A stretch of 10,776 nt of DNA, from positions 411,914 through 422,689 of the forward strand of contig WELB01000097.1 in assembly GCA_009602725.1 (NCBI GenBank), read 5' to 3'. Numbering within the stretch: the first letter of the stretch is position 1; each line of letters begins with the position of its first letter. The translations under genes and the position numbers were made by a program. Under the pieces are notes generated by a model. It made no database searches, was not told the origin of the DNA, and worked only from the letters and a program-made list of their open reading frames with translations. This document shows, piece by piece, positions 1 through 7,432 of this stretch. The DNA is from Spirogloea muscicola (lineage: Eukaryota; Streptophyta; Zygnematophyceae; Spirogloeales; Spirogloeaceae).

Positions 1-19
1 CGGCGCGCTGCACGCCCGC

Positions 20-1922
20 ATGCGTCAGGCCGCCCCCGGCGACGTCCCGGCGGCGTCGGCTGCCCGCGCGCCGGCTCTCGCCGACAGCTGCCCGCGCCGG
101 CGACGCCGGTGCAAGGCCGCCGCAAGCACTGCCAAGGTAGCTATCAGCTGCTCGGGCTGCCGCAAGCAGTCTCGACAGAATTGCTGTCGGATCCACGACA
201 ACAGGCAGGAGCCATTAGCTTTGCTAGCTTTGCCGTTAGCTTCTGTCGCTTGACCCACTGTATTGTACCTCAAAGTCCTGACCTAGACCTTGACCTTGTG
301 CTTTGTGTCGTCATTGTGTTGCCATATGCCATACACGCAGTAAAATCTGGCAGCCGTCTGGTATGTCTTGTGGCAGGCAGCGAGCTTCTCGTCGGGGCAT
401 GCCCTCGCGGGCCGAGGTTTCTTCCCGGGACTGACCTCTCCGCCGGACCGGAGCAGGCCTGTGAGCGCTGGTGCCGCTCGGGCAGAGGGACCCACATCTC
501 TCGATGGCGGCAGCCATGGTTCTGAGGAGGAGGAGGTCCGGCCGCCGGCACCGCTGGTGCCGGAGTCGCCGCAGGGCCAGTTCCTGGTGCAGATGCTGCA
601 GACGCACCCGCACCTGTTCCCGGCCGCCGTCGACCAGCAGTTAGAGATGCTGGCGGCCGCCCGGCAGGCCGAGGAGGCCGAGGAGCAGCAGCAGGCGAGC
701 ACGTCCGGCAGTGACCTGGTGTTGTATAGGTGCGCAGCTGGCACTCTACCTGTCCCTACACCATACCAGCACAACTCTCATTTTGTGTATCGAATTGTTA
801 GTTGGGGAAAGAACAAGTTTGGCCATGGAAAGCAGAGCAAACTTAAAGCAAGCAAAACAGGTCAGCACTTTCAGGTTGCGGCTTGTTGTCTAGTCAGTTG
901 ATCAGCATTGATGGCTTGCTATGCATCCTTAGCCAAGTTCGTGCTAAATATTGTATTTTGCTTGTTACAGGCGGATAGCCAACCTCCGGGCAGCTGAGCG
1001 CAAGCGGGCAGTGGAGGACATCATGTACGCGCTTGTGGTGCGGAAGTTTGGGGAAGCAGGTGTTGACATGGTCCCTCGCATCGCGTTGGCTGCCGAAGCC
1101 CCTCACAAGCAGGTGGACGGTGGGCGCAGCGCCGACTTTGAGCTGGAGAGCGTTCACTCGCCAGAGGCTCTGGAGATGGTCAAGGAGCACCTCGCAATGG
1201 TGCTCGGCGAGAAGCCCGGTGCCAATGCAGCGCTGTATGAGCAGACAATAGCGCACATCAGCAAGCTGCGCGTGGGTCAGGTGTACGCTGCAAGCATCAT
1301 GTACGGCTACTTCCTGCGGCGCGTCGATCAGCGGTTCCAGCTGGAGAAGAGCATGCGCGCAATGGCCATCAATCCGTCCAGCGAGGAGACGGAGGCGGCC
1401 GCGGCAGCCGCTGCAGCCCCTACAGTGGAGAGGAAGCGCGTCGAGCAGGGACAGCTGCCAGAACATGCAGGACTAGACAAGGAGGATGCCGTGGATGAGG
1501 ATGGTGCTGCGCTTGCGGCAGAGCTCACTGCTGCAGCGGCTGCTATGGCTGCCCGTGCCAGCCGCAGGGTGGTGGGGACAGACGGCGGCACAGAGGGCAT
1601 GTCGCCAGGCTCGGGTCCCGGCCTGCGGCCCAGCAAGCTGCGGCTATATGTCATGTCCTTTGATCCAGAGACATTGCAGCGTGCCGCGACCATGCGGAGC
1701 AGGGAAGGTGTGAATGTGATAGAGCGTCATGCGGAGGCTCTCTTTGGGCGGCCACAGCTCGTCATGGGCTCTGACGGGCAAGTAACCGTTGCCAGCGAAG
1801 ACACTGTGCGCACAAGCATGGCTGGCCTGCGACGCATGGTTCTGGAGGCTGTTGCTTTTGGGAGCTTCTTGTGGGATGTAGAGAGCCATGTAGACTCTCA
1901 GTACAAAGTTGCATTGCATTAA
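20..1922 (+). CDS. DUF760 protein, UV-B-induced protein At3g17800-like, probably plastid-targeted (3 exons)
   Basis: Spliced model: exon 1 20-136, exon 2 377-729, exon 3 971-1922 (TAA). Introns 137-376 and 730-970 are both GT-AG with phases 0 and 2; the second join restores the conserved LYRRIA. From the ATG at 20 the product is 473 residues. Residues 1-100 are rich in Ala, Ser and Arg, like a plastid transit peptide. Conserved blocks follow: GQFLVQMLQTHPHLFPAAV (about 105-125), RKRAVEDIMYALVVRKF (about 165-183), SKLRVGQVYAASIMYGYFL (about 254-273), and a C-terminal block from about 377 containing YVMSFDPETLQ, EALFG and FGSFLWDVESHVD. These match the plant UV-B-induced DUF760 family, whose biochemical role is unknown. 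An acidic, Ala-rich spacer (about 294-374) makes it longer than the Arabidopsis protein as I recall it (about 420 residues). Exon 2 has no usable ATG before the conserved region, so the start must lie in exon 1 or left of it; the frame is open to the window edge. Confidence 0.92.
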
Positions 1923-2251
1923 CTGGAGAGGCTTGGTTGACAGCTGTAATGGATGTGTACTACATTTCCTGTCACATCAACTATTTGTTGAGAAGCCATG
2001 CTTGCTGCTTCCTGGTAATCATCTGCCATTAAGTTTTGACATTACAGTCCTATGCCATGCTCAAAGGACAAGTTTTCGGCACTTAAGGGTTTAGGCATTT
2101 TGAGCTGGCCAGTGCGTTAAGCCCTTACAGCCCTTGGTATTGAGACCTCTCAGGACAGCGTCCAGCAGCTTGTCTTCTTGTTCTTTTACAGCGTCAACAT
2201 GTTGGCTGGCCACCTACATCAGCACAACCCCTTCCACTTTTTGACAACAAG

Positions 2252-2272
2252 AAAATAAAAAACAAAAAAAAA
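2252..2272. other. A-rich tract containing AATAAA
   Basis: A 21-base run is all A except for one T and one C. It contains AATAAA at 2254-2259, about 330 bases after the DUF760 stop codon. It could act as a near-upstream polyadenylation element for that gene, or be the relic tail of a reverse-transcribed insertion. No target-site duplication is obvious. Confidence 0.35.
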
Positions 2273-2751
2273 CTACAAGTTAAACACAGACCACACTCCT
2301 ATGAGTGAAGCAAGAATATGCAGAAGCCAAATTCGAGTTTTCCATCACACTATTTCGTGTATGTTCCTGTAGTGTGCTAGACAGGGCAGGCACTTCCACT
2401 ACAGTGCTTGAACACTTTTTGTGCCAGACTTGCCTCAGCATCTAGTTTGGCAGATGCAACCTAGCTTAGTTCCAAGCCCCCACCAGTGCATCCCTTGCCC
2501 TGTGCTAAGTGCCTTTCGTGCTCTGAACAATCACATACACGACTACAATTGGTCTAGATCTGAGTTGCTAGCTCCTCTATAGCATCACTGCAACGTCATA
2601 CAGGGGACGATGTCAGAGTATGCGTGGCACTTACACACTTGCTGCTGCTTGTTAGCTCAGAAAAGTATGTGACTTCGCTACTGTCAATTTGCGCACATCG
2701 CCTGTGCTGCCTATGCACTTGAGCAGCCAGCGCACATGTCCGCACTGAGCA

Positions 2752-2787
2752 CCTAAGACTGGTGCTTCTCCTAAGACTGGTGCTTCT
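2752..2787. repeat. 18-bp unit in perfect tandem, two copies
   Basis: The unit CCTAAGACTGGTGCTTCT occupies 2752-2769 and 2770-2787 without mismatch. It is followed at once by CCTGTGCTAAGTGCCTTT (2788-2805), which is also found at 2499-2516. This looks like slippage or local duplication in intergenic DNA. Confidence 0.85.
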
Positions 2788-3084
2788 CCTGTGCTAAGTG
2801 CCTTTGGTGCCGGGGTTGGCTGCTTCAACAACTTGAGCAAGGGAACTGCTTGGGCTCCAAGTTGCTTGGGTACCAAGTGGGATGATGACCGCAATATCAA
2901 GTTCCACTCAGGAAGCGCTACAAATCAAGCCAACCAAGACATGCCGTTGTCCGTCCGCCCCTCCCAGGACGCCCAACCCCCAACCCCTTCCCCCGACCCC
3001 GAACGTTTCACGGACCCTCTCTTACTGTATATCCAATGGAAGCTCCCACTTCTGGTAACGTGTTCAAAACGCCACTGCGGGTAC

Positions 3085-3140
3085 TGCTGGTACTCTGTTG
3101 GAACACAAAGCACTAGGAACGCCAAGTGTGCTGGTACTCT
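3085..3140. repeat. Short direct repeat, period 44
   Basis: TGCTGGTACTCT occurs at 3085-3096 and again at 3129-3140. Each copy is followed by a similar TTG(G)AACAC stretch and then by CTAGGAAC. This is a degenerate local duplication in non-coding DNA with no assigned role. Confidence 0.6.
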
Positions 3141-3709
3141 CTTGAACACGAACCATCAAAGGTGGCGAGTCCTAGGAACTTGTGGCACAGCGTACATTTT
3201 GCTCCAATCGTACTCATAAGCTCTGTAGGAACTTGGGGGGACTTGCGCCCATGGAAAAGATTTGTCCAGCTCTGCACTGCTGAAGTTTGTCTATTTCTAC
3301 AGAATCAACGACAAGCTGCATCACAATCATGCATCTTTTGCTGGAAGATGCTTAAGTCAAGAACTTGACACTAATAGGAGCAAAACAGTTCATTGCTTGC
3401 AACATGCATTCCTGCAACACTACGTCTCAAGTTCACCAATCAAGATACTGGTATACATGCTTTGCTTGTTCATACGGAACATTGTACGTAGTAGAAGAGG
3501 TACTCTATCCTTGTCCTTGTCGATCTCAGCAGACACCATTCCTGGAGAGTCTGCTCGTTCCTGCTTGTTCGTGCTTGCAGTTCGTCCTTCCAGAAGTGCT
3601 TGATGATGGTGGCAAGCTCTCATGTGTGCCATGGTGAAATCTCTTTTAGCGTGGCGAGTCAGGACGTGGGCCTGACCATCACGAATCAAGCGCCTGGGCT
3701 GCAGCAAGA

Positions 3710-4830
3710 TCAGAACTTGGTCACAGTCTTGGCCTTCTCCACCAGGACGATGCGGCCGTCCCACTCGCTCTGGTCTAGCGCACGGATAGCATCGTCGGCG
3801 TCTTCATCCGTCTCCAAGGTCAGGAAGCCAAAGCCGCGAGACTCTCGCGTCCTGCAGGCCAATCAACGCACGGCTAAATCATCAATGGCCTCCTCCCCAC
3901 GTCACAGCATGCACAGCATACAACCCAGCAATGCCGCAAACTGCTGCGACTTCCTAGATATGAAGTACACAGAAAGTAGTCACTATGGCCATCTCTTCAT
4001 ACGAAACGTGTCTTACTGGGCATGTGTACAAGACATTGAGGTTGTACATCTGGGCTCTCCGATATACAACCCGCCCAGATGAATACGTAGGCATGGACAC
4101 CAAGCTTCAAGTGGGCAGCTGGGAAACGTCAGCAGCACTTGCCTTGGGTCCCGGACGATGCGCGCGTCCAGCACCTTGCCGTAGCGCCCAAACTTGCGCT
4201 CCAGGTCCTTCTCGTTGGTGATGAAGTTGAAGCCGGCGACAAAGAGGTTGTTGCCGGGCTTCCCGGCGCCGTTCCCGCGGTCCCGTGGCGCCACGTCCCG
4301 CCGGCTCCGCTCGTAGCTGCGGGCCGGCGGCGGCGGCGACCGCCGGGAGGACTCCCGCCGGTCGTCACGCCGCCGCGGGGACGGCGATCGCCGTCGTGGC
4401 GAGTGGTCTCGACGGTCGCGGCCCCGATCACGGTCTCGATCCCGGTCACGATCCCGGTCACGATCACGGTCCCGGTCACGGTCCCGGTCACGGTCACGGT
4501 CTTTCTCCCGGTCCCGGTCTCGGTCCCGGTCCTTGTCCCGGTCCCTATGGCGGTCATGGTCCCGATCGCGGTAACGGTCGCCGTCTCGGTCGCCGTCTCG
4601 GTCGCCGTCACGGTCTTTGTCCCGGTCACGGTCCCGGTCGCGGTCCCGGTCGCGCAGCGGCGGGCTCCGCTCCCGCTCGCGGGCATCGCCGCCGCCGCCG
4701 CCGCCGCCATCGCCGTCNACGTCGACACGTGGCGTGCCGCACCTGCCGGGCACGGACGGGCACAAGGAGGCGAAGGAGCAAGCGCCGCCTATAAAGGGCT
4801 CAACGGCTTCGACGCTGGGAACCTCCTCAT
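3710..4830 (-). CDS. SR-like RNA-binding protein: N-terminal RD/RS arm, C-terminal RRM (5' end uncertain)
   Basis: The secure part is two minus-strand exons, 4742-4143 and 3851-3710 (TGA at 3712-3710). The first carries a basic/acidic arm, mostly RD dipeptides (4654-4411), then an SR-type stretch (HSPRRRSPSPRRR) and the first half of an RRM with RNP2 as NLFVAGF. The second carries RNP1 as SRGFGFLTL and ends in VEKAKTVTKF, so the protein stops right after the RRM. The arrangement resembles Tra2/SR45a-type splicing regulators, expected to be nuclear and to bind pre-mRNA, but SR45a-like proteins usually have a second RS or Gly-rich region after the RRM. The exons join through a GC-AG intron. The RD frame has no ATG of its own. 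A short first exon 4830-4823 joined through intron 4822-4743 gives 249 residues; the same frame can instead start at 5004, giving 307. The base at 4718 is N, leaving one residue undefined. Confidence 0.82.
3852..4142 (-). other. GC-AG intron splitting the RRM
   Basis: The 291-base minus-strand intron begins AAG|GCAAGT at 4143/4142 and ends CTGCAG at 3852. Using GC as donor gives DPR-TRESRGFGF, the expected RRM sequence across the join. The nearest GT (4138-4137) would shift the frame and lose RNP1. AAG|GCAAGT is the typical strong context of plant and animal GC-AG introns. If retained, the reading frame runs into TAA at 4015-4013 and the protein would lack RNP1. Confidence 0.85.
4411..4654 (-). 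repeat. Hexamer-like repeat coding the Arg-Asp arm
   Basis: About 244 bases of degenerate six-base units (plus-strand CGGTCC, CGGTCA and CGATCA variants) read RD on the minus strand, with occasional KD, GD, HD and EK. The repeat stays open in several other frames, which produces long artificial open frames (Val-Pro rich, Gly-His-Pro rich) on the plus strand. Such arrays often vary in length between alleles. Confidence 0.85.
4685..4713. repeat. GCC trinucleotide run next to an ambiguous base
   Basis: A run of GCC units sits just before the single N at 4718. On the minus strand it codes the Gly run before DARERERS in the RRM protein. The ambiguous call and the low complexity make the exact length here uncertain. 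Confidence 0.7.
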
Positions 4831-4892
4831 ATCCGCAGCAGCTCCGCCGTCGCCTCCTCCGCCGCCGCCTCCGCCGCCGCGCCCTCCGCCAT
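4827..4892 (-). other. Possible 21-codon upstream ORF overlapping the candidate start
   Basis: ATGGCG at 4892 has a very good initiation context (GCC before, GCG after). It runs 21 codons, Ala- and Glu-rich, to a TGA at 4829-4827. That TGA overlaps the ATG at 4830 as ATGA. If the main protein starts at 4830, this would be an upstream ORF with a stop-start overlap. It could instead be the real N-terminus if a base is wrong in this low-complexity stretch. I cannot separate these options. Confidence 0.3.
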
Positions 4893-5004
4893 GGCCGCCG
4901 CCCGGCGCGGCGCGGCGAGGTTCCGCCCGCCCTAGGGGGCACAGCCCACGCCGAGAGACGACTGGAGACAAAGCCGCTGGCACTCGGCCGTCAGATCTTG
5001 ACAT

Positions 5005-5619
5005 CGACGGCTTCAAGGAACGCCCCTGAAGTTAACGGCGGCCAACGGCCCCAACAGCCCCCCGCACATTCCCTCTCTTAGCACCGTCTTCCGTGGCGGC
5101 GATCCCTCTCCCCAAGTTAGACTGTCGGATCCGTATGTGCTCACCCGTGGGTGCTAACGTCACGCTGTTACTTCAGCCACTTAGCATAGGTGCGTGCTTC
5201 GAGTTACGAAGCCCCAAATATCGCACTTGTTTTTGCTCAAACAATGTATTGGCTTAAATGGGCCGCCCTCTTCATGCGCCTCGCGCGCGCCTTCTCTCTT
5301 GGGTTCTGAAGTCTCCCCTTCAGCCGGCTTCCGCATTGTGACCTAACCTTGCTAAGGTGCTGGGTAGTGCTCCGGCGCCCCAAATAAGTCTGGCAGATAT
5401 ATCATGTATTAGCTCGTGGGTGTTAGAGTCCCCCTTCAATTGCCATTTTCGTTTTCTTGAATAAGCCCCCTGTTAGATAAGGTTTTGTTCTTCGTACAGT
5501 ACATACTGGCTTGCTTTGGCCTCCCTTTATGAGCACCGTGCGGCTACCCTACCTCTGGCTCCTTCGGACCTTATTCTTTTCGGCTGGCTCTTCACAGCCC
5601 TCCTGCGAGAAACTCCTCA
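5005..5619. other. Non-coding stretch: likely RRM-gene promoter, then diverged repeats
   Basis: About 5005-5135 is GC-rich and lies just upstream of the minus-strand RRM gene, so it is the likely 5' UTR and promoter, though no clear TATA box is seen. From about 5138 the sequence holds two diverged units sharing a CGTGGGT(G)-type motif (5140-5160, 5411-5436), CCCCAAATA (5212-5220 and again before 5390), and a TGGCTT...GGCC..CCCT.T.CATG-type motif (5249-5280, 5506-5537). At 5197-5211 there is a CTTCG/CGAAG inverted repeat. No gene is seen. Confidence 0.5.
5138..5610. repeat. Diverged upstream copies of the hairpin repeat family
   Basis: Two degenerate units (about 5140-5290 and 5411-5550), plus a third partial one (about 5557-5605: GGCTCCTTCGGACC then TTCTTTTCGGCTGGCTC), match in motif order the clearer units at 6106-6508. 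The spacing between the first two is about 260-270 bases. The match is by motif rather than end-to-end identity, so family membership is an inference. Confidence 0.45.
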
Positions 5620-6090
5620 ATGATGCCCATCCAGCTGGGCGCGGACGGCCAGCCCCATACTCGATGCGCTGACCTGGTCGCCATCCCGCCTGGCGGCGGT
5701 CCCCGCATCATCGCCGATGTGGTGACAACTGACTGCTTCGACTCCGCCAATCCCACCAGATCGGCGTCTGCAGGGCACGCGGTCGGCCAGGCGGCCCGGG
5801 GCAAGGAGCGAAAATATGCTGATACCCCGGTTGGTGATGAATTCGCGGCCCTGGCGATGGATGTACACGGGACTTTCGGCAGCGGCTGGCTGCATCTCCG
5901 TCAGCGGCTTGCCCGCCAGGCCAGTGACCGGCGGCCGGGTCTGCCAGGGGCGATGCCAGGCTTCAACGCCGCCGGTTCGCTGGCCTCGCCCAAGTATTCC
6001 GCATGCGCCTGGCTGTATCGTTTTAACGTTCCCTTGCCCACGCCGTCCACACGCGAGCCGGCCGTGCTATGGCCGCCGCCTCTGGGTCTC
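5620..6090 (+). pseudogene. Decayed C-terminal piece of a non-LTR retrotransposon reverse transcriptase
   Basis: The frame from 5620 contains, in order, RCADLVAI, GGPRIIADVVTT, ASAGHAVGQAARGKERKYAD and FGSGWLHLRQRLARQA. This order (R-x-x-D-L, then D-V-x-V/T, then K-x-x-KY, then a Trp/Leu-rich segment) is that of the restriction-like or terminal domain at the end of many LINE-type reverse transcriptases. The usual last motif, FRMRLAVSF then RSLAHAVHTRAGRAM, appears about 5997-6080 but in another frame and broken by TAA at 6024-6026. The remnant therefore carries at least one frameshift and one stop. No catalytic reverse-transcriptase core lies upstream, so the copy is also 5'-truncated. The element would be oriented plus, with the tandem repeats as its possible 3' tail. 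The assignment is by motif order only. Confidence 0.6.
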
Positions 6091-6105
6091 GGCGGGGTGC
6101 CTCTT

Positions 6106-6508
6106 CCCTGCAGCGAGCTACTCAGACCTGATGTTGTTCACTCGTGGGTACTGAGCTTCCCTCTGCAGTGTCTATGTGTTTTGCAGTGTTTTGTAGTGTA
6201 GTCCTTTTTCCGGCTCCTCTTTCTTTGGCTTTTGACATTGCCCATTCTGTTTTGGGCTGGCTTTGCCAGCCCCTCTTCTCCATGGGCGAGCACTTTCTTC
6301 TTTTCTTTCCCTGCAGCAAGCTACTCAGACCTGATGTTGCTCACTCGTGGGTACTGAGCTTCCCTCTGCATCGTCTACGTGTTTTGTAGTGTTTTGTAGT
6401 GTAGTCCTCTTTCCGGCTCCTCTTTCTTTGGCTTTGGACATTGTCCATTCTTTTTTGGGCTGGCTTTGCCAGCCCCTCTTCTCTATGGGCGAGCATTCTT
6501 CCTTTTGG
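6106..6508. repeat. 203-bp tandem repeat, two copies, each with a perfect hairpin
   Basis: Copy 1 starts at 6106 and copy 2 at 6309, both with CCCTGCAGC, and the offset is exactly 203 bases throughout. The copies differ at roughly a dozen positions over about 180 bases. Each contains the inverted repeat GGGCTGGCTTTGCCAGCCC (8-bp stem, TTT loop) at 6254-6272 and 6457-6475, followed by a C/T-rich stretch. They lie directly downstream of the reverse-transcriptase remnant in its sense orientation. Confidence 0.88.
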
Positions 6509-6579
6509 ATGAGCTTACTTTCTCTCACAGCCCTCGCCCCCTTTGGAAGTCACGATGAGCAGCTCCGCCTTTTATGTAC

Positions 6580-6650
6580 CTTCTTGGACATTGTCCATTC
6601 TTTTCGGGCTGGCTTTGCCAGCCCCTCTTCACTATGGCGAGCAATTTCTT
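6580..6650. repeat. Third, partial copy of the hairpin repeat
   Basis: Only the distal part of the 203-bp unit is present: the GGACATTGTCCATTC motif, then the same perfect hairpin at 6606-6624, then the C/T-rich stretch and a GGCGAGCA-like motif. It lies 149 bases after the second hairpin. The sequence before it (about 6509-6579) is different, so this is a truncated or rearranged copy. Confidence 0.8.
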
Positions 6651-6659
6651 CTTTCCGGC

Positions 6660-7275
6660 CACAGCCGCAAATCAGAGTAGCTAGCAGCCGGCAAGAAGCC
6701 TAGCCACACATAGCAGCCAAGGTGCGGCCTCACAACAAGCGCCTGGGAACACAGGAGCGAGATCTGTGTCCCGTATAGTACACCTGAGCGAGCGACCCGG
6801 CTGCATATAAGCGGGCTGCTCGCTGCTGCTCTTGACGCCGCTTTAACGCTTGCCATGCGAGCCGCTGGAGGAGGTGGAAGGGGTGAGAGCGAGGCTTGGT
6901 ATCTGCTGTCTTGTACTTGGACATTGTTTTGCAAAGTTTACGAACTGAGCGGGTTTAATTAGCAGCGACGGCCGCCAGTTAGTAGTTGTGCTTGCGCTCT
7001 CCTTCCTGCCCACGGCCCTTGTAGAAGGAAGACGCCTCAAGGCCGCCAGTGCATCTCTGTACTCCACTTCCTCCTATGTCAGATAAACACCGTCATAAAG
7101 TGAACGTAATCCGGTCTTCACGATCCATTGCTCGCAATATCCATGGGCTCCGGGGGTGGGCTGTAACGACTTTTGTGGAAGAGTAGCATCTAACAAAGCT
7201 GCAGAGAAGCCATTGATTGATGATCATTCAGTACGACTCAGCTGAAACTCTTCATTTTCTGCCAGCCAAGAGAAC
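6660..7275. other. Stretch without a recognised gene; possible promoter region for the 7276 exon
   Basis: Open frames here are short and lack known domains. Notable points are a TATA-like CATATAA at 6804-6810 inside an inverted repeat, and another TTGGACATTGT motif near 6917 shared with the repeat block. From about 7080 the sequence is less GC-rich and leads into the ATG at 7276. I cannot assign a transcription start. Confidence 0.4.
6787..6824. promoter_or_regulatory. TATA-like motif in the loop of an imperfect palindrome
   Basis: AGCGAGC (6787-6793) pairs with GCTCGCT (6818-6824), and CCCG (6796-6799) pairs with CGGG (6812-6815); CATATAA lies in the loop. It could be a core promoter for plus-strand transcription about 470 bases before the ATG at 7276, but no start site supports this. 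Confidence 0.25.
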
Positions 7276-7432
7276 ATGAAAATCTTGTATCTCTTGGCAG
7301 TACTCACCCTGTTTGGTCTGTGGACCTCAGATTGTTGGTGCCAGCACGGTGTTCACGATCTCAACTACTGGGCCTTGCATCCATACACGGGACCCACTAC
7401 ACGCTCGATCCTAAGTCCCTATATCTCGAAAG
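7276..7432 (+). CDS. First exon of a candidate secreted-protein gene (rest of gene unresolved)
   Basis: The ATG at 7276 opens a 52-codon frame starting MKILYLLAVLTLFGLW. This is a textbook signal peptide: one Lys, a hydrophobic core and a likely cleavage after about residue 20-22, near WTSDCWC/QHG. The mature part begins QHGVHDLNYWALHPYTGPTT. It ends at a strong donor, AAAG|GTAAGT at 7432/7433, phase 1. A phase-matched continuation is 7561-7620, starting after TTTGCAG and coding KKPVIVISTAFLAHQ, ending at another donor-like site CAAG|GTATGAG. Beyond that the path is ambiguous: one option re-enters at 7757 and runs to 8028, while another frame (KYERSKEWQDKTKDVADICS, stop TAG at 7827-7829) looks protein-like but needs a poor acceptor or an intron of only 36-43 bases. 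I recognise no family. Codons here are less GC-biased than in the neighbouring genes. It could be a small secreted protein, a decaying gene, or chance. Confidence 0.42.

Larger units (their letters stand above)
1923..3709. other. Intergenic/3' UTR region between two convergent genes
   Basis: This stretch separates the stop of the DUF760 gene (plus) from the stop of the RRM gene (minus) and should hold both 3' UTRs. Open frames here are short, lack recognisable domains and do not join by phase-matched splice sites. What can be seen is an A-rich tract near 2252, an 18-bp tandem repeat at 2752, an 18-bp motif shared by 2499 and 2788, and a 12-bp motif repeated at 3085 and 3129. I recognise no gene or mobile element. 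Confidence 0.6.

Noticed and set aside
1945-1949. TGTAA 23 bases after the DUF760 stop as an algal-type polyadenylation signal
   Set aside because: No TGTAA was found after the RRM or NIPA stop codons, so there is no consistent pattern to support it.
2791-3219. 142-codon plus-strand frame in the intergenic region
   Set aside because: No domain, biased composition, begins inside short repeats, and no neighbouring exon joins it.
4790-4795. TATAAA on the plus strand
   Set aside because: It faces away from the minus-strand RRM gene, lies within or beside its 5' exon region, and no plus-strand gene starts downstream.
4139-5029. Long plus-strand open frame rich in Val-Pro-Val repeats, and an overlapping Gly-His-Pro frame at 4285-4794
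   Set aside because: Both are antisense shadows of the RD hexamer repeat and the RRM exon, which have clear RNP motifs and splice phases on the minus strand.
6632-7067. Overlapping minus-strand open frames (64-100 codons) after the repeat block
   Set aside because: They lack family motifs, and the one ending at 7067 opens at a non-ATG codon; they are probably chance frames in moderately GC-rich DNA.
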